The notes under the pieces: generated by a model
The model's input: the letters and a program-made list of their open reading frames with translations, nothing else
Database searches by the model: none
What the model was told of the DNA's origin: nothing
From: Vreelandella andesensis
Lineage (GTDB): Bacteria; Pseudomonadota; Gammaproteobacteria; Pseudomonadales; Halomonadaceae
Direction: 5' to 3'
DNA length: 64,000 nucleotides
Assembly (NCBI RefSeq): GCF_003989795.1
Contig: NZ_RZHG01000018.1
Span: 218,772 to 282,771, forward strand
Translations under genes and position numbers: made by a program
Shown here: positions 54,617 to 63,747 of the stretch, piece by piece
Layout: the number at the start of each line of letters is the position of its first letter
Position numbering within the stretch: position 1 is the first letter of the stretch

Positions 54617-56374
54617 ATGAGCGAAACTGGTGCTACGGCAGGCCGTCAGAACAGTACAACACAACATGCACCCCGCAGTGGAACGGCAGAAAGTGATACT
54701 CAAAGCCCATCAACGGTTGAGCGCACATTAAAGCAGCTGCGCGGCAACCCGTTGGTGGTGTTGTTGGTCGCTGCCGCTGCCTCTATCGCCATTATTGCCG
54801 CGCTCTTCATGTGGGCCAGCAGCCCAGAGTATCGGGTTCTGTATAGCAACCTGAATGAAGCTGATGGCGGTCGCATTATTGCCGAGCTGGACAGCCGTGG
54901 CGTTCCCTATCAGTTCAGCGAAGGCGGCCAAGCGCTGTTAATTCCAGGCGGCCAGGTGCATACGCTAAGGTTACAACTTGCTGAGCAAGGGCTCCCCCGT
55001 GGCGGCAACTTGGGCTTTGAGCTGATGGAAAATCAAGCCTTTGGTATCAGTCAGTTTGCTGAACAAGTTAACTTTCAACGTGGCCTTGAAGGTGAACTGT
55101 CTCGTTCCATTGAGTCACTGGGCCCCGTCGATAAGGTTCGTGTGCACCTATCGATGGCCAAGCCTTCGGTCTTCATTCGTGATCGTGAGCCAGCCAAAGC
55201 ATCAGTAGTGCTGACGATGTTGCCTGGGCGTGTTCTGGGCGAGGGGCAAGTCAGCGCCATCGTCCACATGGTTTCCAGCAGTGTTCCTGAGCTGGCACCA
55301 GAAGATGTCACCATTGTGGATCAGAATGGTCGCTTGCTTTCATCTACAGCGGCACAAGGAAACGACCTGGATGGCTCTCAGCTTGCTTATATTGCTGAAG
55401 TCGAACGCTCCTATCAGCGCCGTATCGAAAACATTTTGTCTCCCATTCTCGGCAATGACAACGTACGAGCCCAGGTAGCAGCACAGATCGATTTCTCTCG
55501 CCGTGAGCAAACCTCTGAGCGCTACGCACCTAACCAGGCCCCCAATGAGTCTGCCGTTCGTAGCCGCCAGCTCAGCCTGTCTTTCGATGGTGAAGATCCG
55601 CTAGCAACTGGCATCCCAGGGGCATTAAGCAACACCCCTCCAGGCGTGGCACCAGCGCTCATCAATCAACCCGATGCAGATGAAGAAGGCGCTGATGTAC
55701 CTGAAAACGCCTTACAAAACCTGCGTCAAGAAGACGTTGTGAACTACGAAGTTGACCGCAGCATTGAACACATTCAGCACCGCCTTGGCCAGGTAGAGCG
55801 CTTGTCGGCAGCGGTCGTCGTGAACTTCCGTCAAGTCGTTAATGACGAGGGCGAAGTAGAGCAAGCCCCCCTCAGCCCTGAAGAAGTGGCTCAGCTTGAG
55901 CGCTTGGTTCAACAGGCAATGGGCTTTTCGCAAGCGCGTGGTGACCAAGTGGAAGTCGTCAATACGCCTTTCGCTCGTGTCGATGACAGCACGTCTGACA
56001 TCGTTTGGTGGCAACAGCCGGAAACACTGTCCATCGCATCAACCTTGGGCCGCTATCTGCTTGTCGCTTTAGCAACTCTGTTGCTTTATCTGTTGATTCT
56101 GCGGCCACTGATCAAGCGCTATACCCAGCCACCCGTCATGGCTGCCGCTATGCCTGGCAGTACATTTAGCGCCAGCGTTGGCGGGGAAGAAGATGAGCAA
56201 GAGAACGAAGCATCTGCGTCTGGTGAGAATGAAGATACCTACAGCAACAAGCCCAAACGGCGTCGCAAGACCTCGCTGTACGAACACAATCTTAACGACC
56301 TGCGTGAAATGGCCCAGGAAGACCCCCGCATGGTCGCAATGATTATCCGCAGCTGGATGAACACAAATGAGTAG
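54617..56374 (+). CDS. fliF: Flagellar MS-ring protein FliF
   Basis: 585 residues from ATG 54617 with GGAGG 5 nt upstream; the frame is open from 54593. The first span is '[21 protein letters not shown]'. The ring-building motifs follow ([20 protein letters not shown], '[37 protein letters not shown]'). The second span is near 475-500 ([19 protein letters not shown]) and the acidic/helical C-terminus binds FliG. It is the first gene of fliFGHIJK and overlaps fliG by 8 bp. Confidence 0.97.
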   Translation: MSETGATAGRQNSTTQHAPRSGTAESDTQSPSTVERTLKQLRGNPLVVLLVAAAASIAIIAALFMWASSPEYRVLYSNLNEADGGRIIAELDSRGVPYQFSEGGQALLIPGGQVHTLRLQLAEQGLPRGGNLGFELMENQAFGISQFAEQVNFQRGLEGELSRSIESLGPVDKVRVHLSMAKPSVFIRDREPAKASVVLTMLPGRVLGEGQVSAIVHMVSSSVPELAPEDVTIVDQNGRLLSSTAAQGNDLDGSQLAYIAEVERSYQRRIENILSPILGNDNVRAQVAAQIDFSRREQTSERYAPNQAPNESAVRSRQLSLSFDGEDPLATGIPGALSNTPPGVAPALINQPDADEEGADVPENALQNLRQEDVVNYEVDRSIEHIQHRLGQVERLSAAVVVNFRQVVNDEGEVEQAPLSPEEVAQLERLVQQAMGFSQARGDQVEVVNTPFARVDDSTSDIVWWQQPETLSIASTLGRYLLVALATLLLYLLILRPLIKRYTQPPVMAAAMPGSTFSASVGGEEDEQENEASASGENEDTYSNKPKRRRKTSLYEHNLNDLREMAQEDPRMVAMIIRSWMNTNE

Positions 56375-57374
56375 CCCGATTGCCGAGATGACCGGCGCAC
56401 GCAAAAGCGCCATTCTCTTGCTTGCGCTGGACGAAGACAGCGCAGCAGAGGTTTTCAAGTACTTAAGCGCCAATGAAGTACAAGACATCAGTATGGAAAT
56501 GGCCCGCTTGCATCAAGTCTCACACGAAGACATGAAGGCAGTGCTGGAAGCCTTCCATAATGAATCCGAAGAGTTTGTAGCCCTGAACCTCAACTCTAGT
56601 GAGCACATTCGATCCGTACTCACCAAAGCACTGGGTAGCGAACGTGCCACCAGTCTTATCGAAGATATTCTTGAGACCACGGGCGGCAACTCAGGCATTG
56701 ATGCACTGAATCTCATGGAAGCATCCATGGTGTCTGAGCTAATCCGCGACGAACATCCGCAGATTATCGCCACCATTTTGGTTCATCTGGACCGGCACCA
56801 GGCGGCCGATATTCTCGAGCTATTTGAAGAGAAACTGCGTAACGATGTGGTATTGCGGATTGCGACTTTTAGCGGTGTTCAGCCAGCCGCGCTGCAAGAA
56901 CTGACAGAAGTGCTGACCAGCATGCTGGATGGCCAAAACCTCAAGCGCAGCAAAATGGGTGGCGTAAGAACCGCAGCCGAAATTCTCAACTTAATGAATT
57001 CGTCTCAAGAAGAAGTGGCCATCGAAACCGTTCGCTCGCACAGCGAGGATTTGGCTCAAAAAATTATCGACGAAATGTTCCTTTTCGAGAACCTACTCGA
57101 CCTGGACAACCGTGCCATCCAGATGGTGCTTCAAGAAGTCGAAACCAACTCCCTGGTGGTGGCCCTCAAAGGTGCCCAGGAAGCGCTGGTCGACAAGTTC
57201 TTGCGCAACATGTCGCAGCGGGCAGCGGATCTTGTTCGCGAGGATATGGAAGCCCGAGGCCCTATTCGTGTTTCACAGGTAGAAACCGAACAGAAAGCTA
57301 TTTTGCAGGTAGTGCGTCGATTGGCGGATTCCGGTGAGATCGTCTTAGCGGGTGGGGACGATGAGTATGTCTAA
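56367..57374 (+). CDS. fliG: Flagellar motor switch protein FliG
   Basis: 335 residues (E. coli 331). The N-terminal FliF-binding domain is '[41 protein letters not shown]'. The middle domain has '[25 protein letters not shown]', and the C-terminal torque domain has the charged helix '[23 protein letters not shown]'. It converts stator force to rotation and is the switch. It overlaps both neighbours. Confidence 0.98.
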   Translation: MSSPIAEMTGARKSAILLLALDEDSAAEVFKYLSANEVQDISMEMARLHQVSHEDMKAVLEAFHNESEEFVALNLNSSEHIRSVLTKALGSERATSLIEDILETTGGNSGIDALNLMEASMVSELIRDEHPQIIATILVHLDRHQAADILELFEEKLRNDVVLRIATFSGVQPAALQELTEVLTSMLDGQNLKRSKMGGVRTAAEILNLMNSSQEEVAIETVRSHSEDLAQKIIDEMFLFENLLDLDNRAIQMVLQEVETNSLVVALKGAQEALVDKFLRNMSQRAADLVREDMEARGPIRVSQVETEQKAILQVVRRLADSGEIVLAGGDDEYV

Positions 57375-58131
57375 CGCCAAAACGCCTGAATTCGACCGGC
57401 ACGGCAGTTGGCGACGCTGGCAGATGGATGAGTTGGCTGAGCAGACTGACTCACAACAGAGCGGCATGCCAGCGCCTTCCGCCCAGCAACGCAAAGTAGA
57501 AGCTGCCAAGAAAGCCGCCGAGCAGGCGCGCCAACGAGAAGAACGGGAACGTCAGGCACTTTACGAACGCGTTCGTCAGGAAGCCGAGGACGCGGGCTAT
57601 CAGGCTGGCTTAGCCCGCGGCCATCAAGAAGGCCTTGAACAAGGCCTCAGCGAAGGGCGCGCCCAAGCAGAGACAGAGCTTGAGCAGCACATACGTAAGA
57701 CCGTAGCCCCCCTTCAGTCACTCGCGAAACAATTTTCCGATGCGTTAGAACGCATTGATGAGACGGTGGCACATGACCTCGCCGAGCTTGCACTGGCCAC
57801 CGGCAAGCAGTTAGCCGCAGATGCGTTGCAAGAGAGCCCTGAGCAGATTCTTGAGATTGTTCGTGAGCTTCTGCACACCGAGCCACCGCTGGTGGGCAAG
57901 CAACGCCTTTGGCTTAACCCGCAAGATCATGCGCTCGTTAAAACGCATCTTGGTAACGAGCTACACGCAGCCAGTTGGTCGCTTCAGCCAGATGATCAGC
58001 TTGCTCGTGGCGGTTGCCGAATCACCAGTGCCAAAGGAGAGCTGGACGCCACCTTTGAAAGCCGCTGGCAGTCGGTGGTTGCCCAGCTACGTAAGCGCCA
58101 TCACAACAGTAACGCTTCATCCTCTTCTTAG
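57361..58131 (+). CDS. fliH: Flagellar export ATPase regulator FliH
   Basis: 256 residues from ATG 57361, overlapping the fliG stop by 14 bp (an ATG at 57367 is also in frame). The middle has an Ala/Glu/Arg coiled coil and a GxxxG-type stretch '[24 protein letters not shown]', typical of FliH. The C-terminal domain that binds FliI begins with '[23 protein letters not shown]'. Its stop TAG is followed in frame by 12-bp repeats that are open until fliI. Confidence 0.95.
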   Translation: MSMSNAKTPEFDRHGSWRRWQMDELAEQTDSQQSGMPAPSAQQRKVEAAKKAAEQARQREERERQALYERVRQEAEDAGYQAGLARGHQEGLEQGLSEGRAQAETELEQHIRKTVAPLQSLAKQFSDALERIDETVAHDLAELALATGKQLAADALQESPEQILEIVRELLHTEPPLVGKQRLWLNPQDHALVKTHLGNELHAASWSLQPDDQLARGGCRITSAKGELDATFESRWQSVVAQLRKRHHNSNASSSS

Positions 58132-58226
58132 TTAATGAAAACGTTAATGAAAACGTTAATGAAAACGTTAATGAAAGGGTTGATAAAAAGGTTAATGCAA
58201 TCGTTGATGAAACAGGTAATGCAATG
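58131..58226 (+). repeat. Eight 12-bp tandem repeats between fliH and fliI
   Basis: Units GTTAATGAAAAC (three exact), then GTTAATGAAAGG, GTTGATAAAAAG, GTTAATGCAATC, GTTGATGAAACA and GGTAATGCAATG. The first unit starts on the last base of the fliH stop and the last unit ends with the fliI start codon (58224-58226). Seven of eight units carry an ATG in the same frame. Confidence 0.95.
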
Positions 58227-58227
58227 A
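58135..58227 (+). CDS. Possible repeat-encoded 30-residue leader peptide coupling fliH to fliI
   Basis: An ATG 3 nt after the fliH stop, in the fliH frame, opens a 30-codon frame made of M-K-T-L type units, rich in Met, Leu and Lys. It ends at TGA 58225-58227, which overlaps the fliI ATG as ATGA. The product would be a basic amphipathic peptide. Whether it is translated is unknown. Its most likely value is carrying reinitiating ribosomes from fliH to fliI, because fliI has no obvious Shine-Dalgarno of its own. Confidence 0.35.
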   Translation: MKTLMKTLMKTLMKGLIKRLMQSLMKQVMQ

Positions 58228-59612
58228 GTGACGCGACGTGTCCTCACCTCTATCGCTGGCGCCGAGCACTGCACCGTACCACGCAGCGCGTTAGCCAGTT
58301 GCCTCACTACCGTACCAGTGGCCGTGTGATACGAGCCACTGGCATGGTTATTGAGGTCGTGGGGTTACGCGTAGCGGTGGGAAGTGCTTGCCGCATCGAG
58401 TTACCTGGCGCCGATGGGCGCTTGAACGATAGCGACAAACATGCAGAAGCAGAAGTCGTTGGTTTTTCCGACGACAAGCTGTTTCTTATGCCTCTGGAAG
58501 AGATTTCTGGCCTTATGCCGGGTGCCAGAGTGTCTCCGCTTAGTGATGGCAGCGGTCACAGCGCACGTCGTTTTCCGGTTGGCGATGACCTGCTGGGGCG
58601 AGTGCTTGATGGCAACGGCAACCCATTAGACGACCGCGAAAGTTTTGAGGATACGCCCCGGGCAACCCTTAACGCGACGCCGCTTAACCCGCTTTCCCGC
58701 GCGCCTATCGAGGCACAAATTGACGTCGGTATCCGCGCCATCAATGCGCTACTTAGCGTTGGCCGTGGCCAGCGCATGGGGCTGTTCGCTGGTTCAGGGG
58801 TAGGTAAATCAGTGTTGCTCGGCATGATGGCCCGCTATACCCAAGCGGATGTCATCGTGGTGGGGCTCATTGGCGAGCGCGGCCGTGAAGTACAGGACTT
58901 CATCGACAATATTCTCGGGCCTGAAGGCCGTAGGCGTGCGGTGGTGGTGGCAGCCCCCGCCGATACGTCACCGCTTCAGCGCTTACAAGGAGCTGCTTAC
59001 GCAACGCGACTTGCCGAAGGGTTTCGCGATGCGGGGCGAAACGTTCTGCTGATTATGGATTCGCTGACCCGCTACGCCATGGCACAGCGTGAGATTGCGC
59101 TCGCGATTGGCGAGCCGCCCGCCACTAAGGGTTATCCACCCTCGGTGTTTGCTAAGTTACCTGGGCTTGTCGAGCGGGCCGGAAACGCTGAGCGCGGCGG
59201 TGGTTCAATCACCGCGTTTTACACGGTGCTAACCGAAGGTGATGACCAGCAAGACCCTATTGCCGATTCAGCCAGGGCAATTCTTGATGGTCATATCGTG
59301 CTGTCTCGAACGCTAGCAGAAGCGGGGCACTACCCAGCAATTGATATTGAAGCGTCGATCAGTCGTGCGATGACTGCCATTAACTCAGTTGAACAGCTTC
59401 AAGAAGCGCGCAATTTTAAACAACTTTTTTCACGCTATCAGCGCAATCGTGACTTGATCAGCGTAGGGGCTTATAGCCCAGGGCACGACCCAAGACTGGA
59501 CGAGGCGGTAAACCGCTTTCCGTCATTGGAACGTTTTCTTCAGCAAAATATTGATGAGTGTGCAACGCTCGAAGCATCACGCCAAGCGCTGCACGCGGTA
59601 GTGGGAGGTTAG
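58224..59612 (+). CDS. fliI: Flagellum-specific export ATPase FliI
   Basis: 462 residues (E. coli 457). The P-loop [20 protein letters not shown], '[16 protein letters not shown]' and '[36 protein letters not shown]' are the F1-beta-like ATPase motifs. It forms a hexamer under the export gate with FliH and FliJ. The ATG sits inside the last unit of the 12-bp repeat; the upstream context lacks a clear ribosome site. Confidence 0.97.
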   Translation: MSDATCPHLYRWRRALHRTTQRVSQLPHYRTSGRVIRATGMVIEVVGLRVAVGSACRIELPGADGRLNDSDKHAEAEVVGFSDDKLFLMPLEEISGLMPGARVSPLSDGSGHSARRFPVGDDLLGRVLDGNGNPLDDRESFEDTPRATLNATPLNPLSRAPIEAQIDVGIRAINALLSVGRGQRMGLFAGSGVGKSVLLGMMARYTQADVIVVGLIGERGREVQDFIDNILGPEGRRRAVVVAAPADTSPLQRLQGAAYATRLAEGFRDAGRNVLLIMDSLTRYAMAQREIALAIGEPPATKGYPPSVFAKLPGLVERAGNAERGGGSITAFYTVLTEGDDQQDPIADSARAILDGHIVLSRTLAEAGHYPAIDIEASISRAMTAINSVEQLQEARNFKQLFSRYQRNRDLISVGAYSPGHDPRLDEAVNRFPSLERFLQQNIDECATLEASRQALHAVVGG

Positions 59613-59614
59613 CG

Positions 59615-60067
59615 ATGAGTCATTCACAGCTCGACATGCTGACAGGCTTAGCTCGTGATGCCCGGGATAAAGCCGGGAAGGTACTGGCAGAAGAACGGCA
59701 AACGCAGCAACAAACAGAAGCACAGCTTCAATCGCTTAACCGCTACCGGGCCGAATATGCCGAGCGCTTACAGCAGTCAATGCGCGACGGCATCGACCCT
59801 GCCACCATGTACAATTACCAGCAATTTCTAGCGTCATTGGATGCCGCGCTCAGCCGGGCACGGCAGGCGCTTGTGGCTCAGCAAAAACGTGTCGAGCAGA
59901 GCCAACAGCATTGGCAGCAAGAACAGCGCAAACTCTCCTCCTACGATACGCTGACATCACGACGTTTATCAGAAGAGCATCGCCGCCAAGAACGTCATGA
60001 GCAAAAATCGAATGATGATTTTGTGACTAACCGTTTAGCTCGCCAGCCGAACGATAATGCCCGTTAG
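59615..60067 (+). CDS. fliJ: Flagellar export protein FliJ
   Basis: 150 residues from ATG 59615, 2 bp after the fliI stop, with GGGAGG upstream. Predicted as one long antiparallel coiled coil rich in Gln/Arg/Glu (QQQTEAQLQSLNRYRAEYAERLQQSMRDGIDPATMYNYQQFLASLD). It sits in the FliI ring and links it to FlhA. E. coli FliJ is 147 residues. Confidence 0.94.
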   Translation: MSHSQLDMLTGLARDARDKAGKVLAEERQTQQQTEAQLQSLNRYRAEYAERLQQSMRDGIDPATMYNYQQFLASLDAALSRARQALVAQQKRVEQSQQHWQQEQRKLSSYDTLTSRRLSEEHRRQERHEQKSNDDFVTNRLARQPNDNAR

Positions 60068-60090
60068 CGCCGCACCAAGGAGCTGTATTT

Positions 60091-62025
60091 ATGACTATTG
60101 AGCGATTGCTATCACTGCAGGGCCAAGGGGCTAACTCGCCATCAAGTGCTTCTGCAACCCCAAGCTCTCCGCGTGCGGCGCAAGGTATGTTTCTTCAGGC
60201 GTTTACACAGGCTGCCAGCCATCAAGCACGCACGCTTACTAATGCCCAAGCTGAAAACACGCCTACCGTTCCACTGCGCGATATCGTTGAACAATTAGCA
60301 TCATTCGATCGCGAGCTGGATGAGGAAACACTTTCGAATCTGGTAACAACGGTCGCCGCTCAGGGGCAGGCTGCTGACACTTTATCTTCGGGTGCTGAAA
60401 CCTTTGCATCTGCCCAAACGCTAGAAATGCTATCCGTCGAGCAAGAAAACGCGCGGACACCAGAGCAAGCGTCCTCGTCACTCACCAGCACAAGCGCAGA
60501 AACCACCACGCGGATGACTATTGAGGAAGTCGCCTCACGTTTAGCCCTCATCGCGTCTTATTCTACGCCGCCAACTACCCACATTGATGCGGCTTCCAGT
60601 GCGCAGACTGCTCACAGCGCAGCGCCTACGGCGGCATCGAAATCAGGCACGGCAACAGCTCAAGCAGCTTCTACCGTAGCGCCATTACCTGCTAATACTC
60701 CAGCGGCCACGCTGCAAGACGCTCCCACCAGCACTGCGCCGCGGGATGGGCAGCTAGCGCTAACCGGTGAAAAAGCCACGGCTGAAGCACCACGCCCAGC
60801 CGCACAACCGCCTAGCAATGCGGCTACGCCAGTGATGCCGACGTCGCCTGCTAATACTCCAGCGGCTACACTGCAAGATGCTTCCACCAGCACTGCGCTG
60901 CGGGATGTGCAGCTAGCGCTAACCGGTGAAAAAGCCTTAGCTGAAGCACCACGCCCAGCCGCACAACCGCCTAGCAATGCGGCTACGCCAGTGATGCCGA
61001 CGTCGCCTGCTAATACTCCAGCGGCTACACTGCAAGATGCTTCCACCAGCACTGCGCCGCGGGATGTGCAAGTAGCGCTAACCGGTGAAAAAGCCTTAGC
61101 TGAAGCACCACGCTCAGCCGCACAACCGCCTAGCAATGCGGCTACGCCAGTGATGTCGACGTTGCCTGCTAATAATTCAGCCAATGCATTACCCAATAAC
61201 ACGGGTGAGCTGGCTCAGTCTGCCGCTAGCACCTTGCTAACTAGCGCCCTGGCGGCGGGCAGCACCAACACCCCGCGCTTAACCCCATCAAGCGTTAACA
61301 CATTGAAAGCGGAAGCAGCCACCGCGCCTGCTAACGTCTCGGTACTAGCGGCGTCGCTGGAAACCATTTCAGCCCAGCCGTTTACGACTATGCAGCCAGG
61401 CATGCATGCGCTGTCTCCGCTCAATACGGCACTAGCATCAGCGCCGATCATGAGCGCTGACGCGATAGCTGGTTTACTTGCTGAAGCAGACACGGCGATG
61501 ACCACCAGCAGCACCAGCAAAGGCAGTGAACAGGTGTTGCCTGCCTCTCAACTTCAAACCCAAGCAATGCCAAACAGCCCAGCGACAGCGACCTTAAACA
61601 CGCCGCTTACCAGCCCTGCTTGGCCTTCCCAGTTAGGGCAACAGTTAATTCAGTTTGCTCAGCGTGGCGGCGAGCATCAGGTTAAAATGCAGCTGCACCC
61701 TGCCGAGCTAGGGCCATTATCGATCACGCTTAAAGTGACCGAACAGGGCACTCAGGCACACTTTTTGTCGTCACACGGCCCTGTTCGCCAAGCCATTGAG
61801 CAAGCCATTCCGCAACTGCGCGAAGCACTTGCTGAACAGGGCATCTCATTAGGCGAAACGTCAGTTGGCGAGCAACAGACCCCGAACGAACAGGCCTTTG
61901 CCCAGCAAACGCCAGGAAAAACACCTGGCAATCAAGGCGGTGAACTGGGTAACGATAGTGCCCCTTCGCCTATTGAGTCGGATGACCAAGATCGGAAAGA
62001 TGGTCGTGTAGACCTCTATGCTTAA
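60091..62025 (+). CDS. fliK: Flagellar hook-length control protein FliK with internal repeats
   Basis: 644 residues, longer than the 375 of E. coli. The N-terminal 450 residues are low-complexity Ala/Thr/Ser/Pro and contain three near-identical 53-residue repeats (60688-61164) plus the start of a fourth. The C-terminal FliK domain has 'HQVKMQLHPAELGPLSITLKVTEQGTQAHFLSSHGPVRQAIEQAIPQLREALAEQGISLG', which contacts FlhB to trigger the export switch. An AAGGAG site lies upstream. Since FliK acts as a length ruler, repeat number may alter hook length. Confidence 0.96.
   Translation: MTIERLLSLQGQGANSPSSASATPSSPRAAQGMFLQAFTQAASHQARTLTNAQAENTPTVPLRDIVEQLASFDRELDEETLSNLVTTVAAQGQAADTLSSGAETFASAQTLEMLSVEQENARTPEQASSSLTSTSAETTTRMTIEEVASRLALIASYSTPPTTHIDAASSAQTAHSAAPTAASKSGTATAQAASTVAPLPANTPAATLQDAPTSTAPRDGQLALTGEKATAEAPRPAAQPPSNAATPVMPTSPANTPAATLQDASTSTALRDVQLALTGEKALAEAPRPAAQPPSNAATPVMPTSPANTPAATLQDASTSTAPRDVQVALTGEKALAEAPRSAAQPPSNAATPVMSTLPANNSANALPNNTGELAQSAASTLLTSALAAGSTNTPRLTPSSVNTLKAEAATAPANVSVLAASLETISAQPFTTMQPGMHALSPLNTALASAPIMSADAIAGLLAEADTAMTTSSTSKGSEQVLPASQLQTQAMPNSPATATLNTPLTSPAWPSQLGQQLIQFAQRGGEHQVKMQLHPAELGPLSITLKVTEQGTQAHFLSSHGPVRQAIEQAIPQLREALAEQGISLGETSVGEQQTPNEQAFAQQTPGKTPGNQGGELGNDSAPSPIESDDQDRKDGRVDLYA
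60688..61164 (+). repeat. Three 159-bp direct repeats inside fliK
   Basis: Unit starts at 60688, 60847 and 61006, each beginning CCTGCTAATACTCCAGCGGC; a truncated fourth starts at 61165. Copies two and three are almost identical, which points to recent duplication. Each encodes 53 residues and keeps the reading frame. Confidence 0.95.
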
Positions 62026-62098
62026 TGTTTAATTCCAGGATTAACGCTGAGTATGACGACACTGATGTTCACGACATCACGTAACTAAACCAAAAGAT

Positions 62099-62116
62099 AG
62101 GCTCATCCAATGAGCT
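62099..62116. terminator. Hairpin between fliK and fliL
   Basis: GGCTCAT-CCA-ATGAGCT, a 6-7-bp stem with a 3-nt loop in the 168-bp spacer 62026-62193. It is weak with no T-run. A CATAAT at 62148-62153 with a poor -35 could be a promoter for fliLMN. Confidence 0.35.
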
Positions 62117-62193
62117 TGTTCATTTCATCACCTGTAACAACGTTAGGCATAATGCTTGGCTAGTGTTATGGGTGAAATTTATGGGAACAACAA

Positions 62194-62670
62194 ATGGCAG
62201 AAGCAAGCGGCGGGTCTAAAAAACTGCTTTGGATAATGATTGTGTTGGTACTGCTTTCGTCAGCGGGTGCAGCGGCAGCTATTTATTTAGTGCTGGATCA
62301 GCGCGGCGAAAATGCAGACAACGATGAAACACAGCAGAAAGTTGAACATGTTCCGCCTGTTTTTACACGTATTGACCCGTTTACTGTCAATCTTGCGGAT
62401 GACCGTTATGGCTCCCGTTTGCTCTATACCGGCATTACGCTTCGGGTGGGTAACGAGCAAAGTAAGGCGATTATTGAAGAACACATGCCCCAGGTGCGTA
62501 GCCGCTTGCTTATTTTATTATCAGGCAAACAGGCCAATGAATTAACGTCCACTGAGGGTAAAGAAGAGCTGGCCCAAGCAATCATCAGCCGCTTGCACGT
62601 TCCTCTTACTGAAAACCAGCCTCCCCTAGACTTACGGGAAGTGCTGTTTACCGAATTCATTGTGCAATAA
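62194..62670 (+). CDS. fliL: Flagellar basal-body protein FliL
   Basis: 158 residues: one N-terminal span (KKLLWIMIVLVLLSSAGAAAAIYLVL) and a periplasmic stomatin-like domain (IDPFTVNLADDRYGSRLLYTGITLRV ... EHMPQVRSRLLILLSGKQANELTSTEGKEELAQAI). It surrounds stator units. It ends 'LREVLFTEFIVQ', the family C-terminus. It begins the fliLMN part after a spacer. Confidence 0.97.
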   Translation: MAEASGGSKKLLWIMIVLVLLSSAGAAAAIYLVLDQRGENADNDETQQKVEHVPPVFTRIDPFTVNLADDRYGSRLLYTGITLRVGNEQSKAIIEEHMPQVRSRLLILLSGKQANELTSTEGKEELAQAIISRLHVPLTENQPPLDLREVLFTEFIVQ

Positions 62671-62691
62671 CCCCGGGAACTGGAGCCGTTC

Positions 62692-63747
62692 ATGTCGCAG
62701 GACGATCTACTGTCCCAGGAAGAAATTGATGCCTTGCTAAAGGGCGTTAGTGGAGATGATGAGCCTTCGGCCCCATCTTCCTCCACACAAGAAGAGGCGC
62801 GCGTTCGCCCCTACGATCCCTCGACACAACATCGGGTGATCCGTGAGCGATTACACGCGCTAGACTTTATCAATGAGCGTTTTGCACGCTACTTCCGCAA
62901 TGGTCTATTCAACTTGATTCGACGTAGTGCCGATATCACCGTTGAATCAGTGCGATACCAGAGCTTTAGCGACTTTTCGCGTAATGTTCCGGTACCCACC
63001 AACCTAAACCTTGTGTCAATGAAGCCGCTACGCGGGTCGGCACTTGTGGTCTTTCCACCTAACCTAGTGTTTATGGTGGTGGATAACCTGTTTGGCGGCG
63101 ACGGTCGTTTTGTGACGAAATCAGATGGCCGTGAATTCACCAATACTGAGCAGCGTATTATCCAGCGCCTGCTTAACTTGGCCATTGATGCCTACCAAGA
63201 GGCGTGGAAAGTTGTTTATCCGTTAGAAGTATTTTTTATGCGCTCCGAGGTGCAATCCAAGTTTGCCAACATCACTAACTCGCCCAACGAGATTGTGGTC
63301 AACACCAAGTTCAATATTGAAGTTGGCAACCTGTCGAGCAACTTTCAGATTTGCATGCCCTACGCCATGATTGAACCGCTTAGGGATTTACTCGCCAACC
63401 CAATTAACGACAGCAACCATGACCATGACGGCACATGGTCACGGCGCATGGCGAACGAGCTTCGCCAATCAGAAGTTGAACTGGTTGCTGAATTTGCACA
63501 ACTACCTAGCCGCATTGGCCACGTCATGGGGCTTAAAAAGGGCGATGTATTGCCCATGGATATTCCCAGCACGATTACCGCTCGTGTCGACGGCGTTCCC
63601 GTAATGGAGTGCGAGTATGGGAGCCAACAGCAGCAACGCGCGCTACGTGTACTGCGGATGATCGACCATGCCGCTATGAATAATTTATCGTCCAAGGACT
63701 TTATTAAAGGTTCAACGCGACAGAAAGCCAAGGAACCCAAAGCATGA
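62692..63747 (+). CDS. fliM: Flagellar motor switch protein FliM
   Basis: 351 residues. The N-terminal CheY-P-binding helix is LLSQEEIDALLKGV. The CheC-like middle domain has 'RYFRNGLFNLIRRSADITVESVRYQSFSDF' and 'GGDGRF', and the C-terminal SpoA domain is 'LPSRIGHVMGLKKGDVLPMDIPSTITARVDGVPVMECEYG'. It passes the CheY signal to FliG. It overlaps fliN by ATGA. Confidence 0.98.
   Translation: MSQDDLLSQEEIDALLKGVSGDDEPSAPSSSTQEEARVRPYDPSTQHRVIRERLHALDFINERFARYFRNGLFNLIRRSADITVESVRYQSFSDFSRNVPVPTNLNLVSMKPLRGSALVVFPPNLVFMVVDNLFGGDGRFVTKSDGREFTNTEQRIIQRLLNLAIDAYQEAWKVVYPLEVFFMRSEVQSKFANITNSPNEIVVNTKFNIEVGNLSSNFQICMPYAMIEPLRDLLANPINDSNHDHDGTWSRRMANELRQSEVELVAEFAQLPSRIGHVMGLKKGDVLPMDIPSTITARVDGVPVMECEYGSQQQQRALRVLRMIDHAAMNNLSSKDFIKGSTRQKAKEPKA

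Noticed and set aside
60660-61202. 180-codon minus-strand frame inside fliK
   Set aside because: It mirrors the low-complexity, GC-rich repeats of fliK on the opposite strand; the plus-strand gene is well supported.
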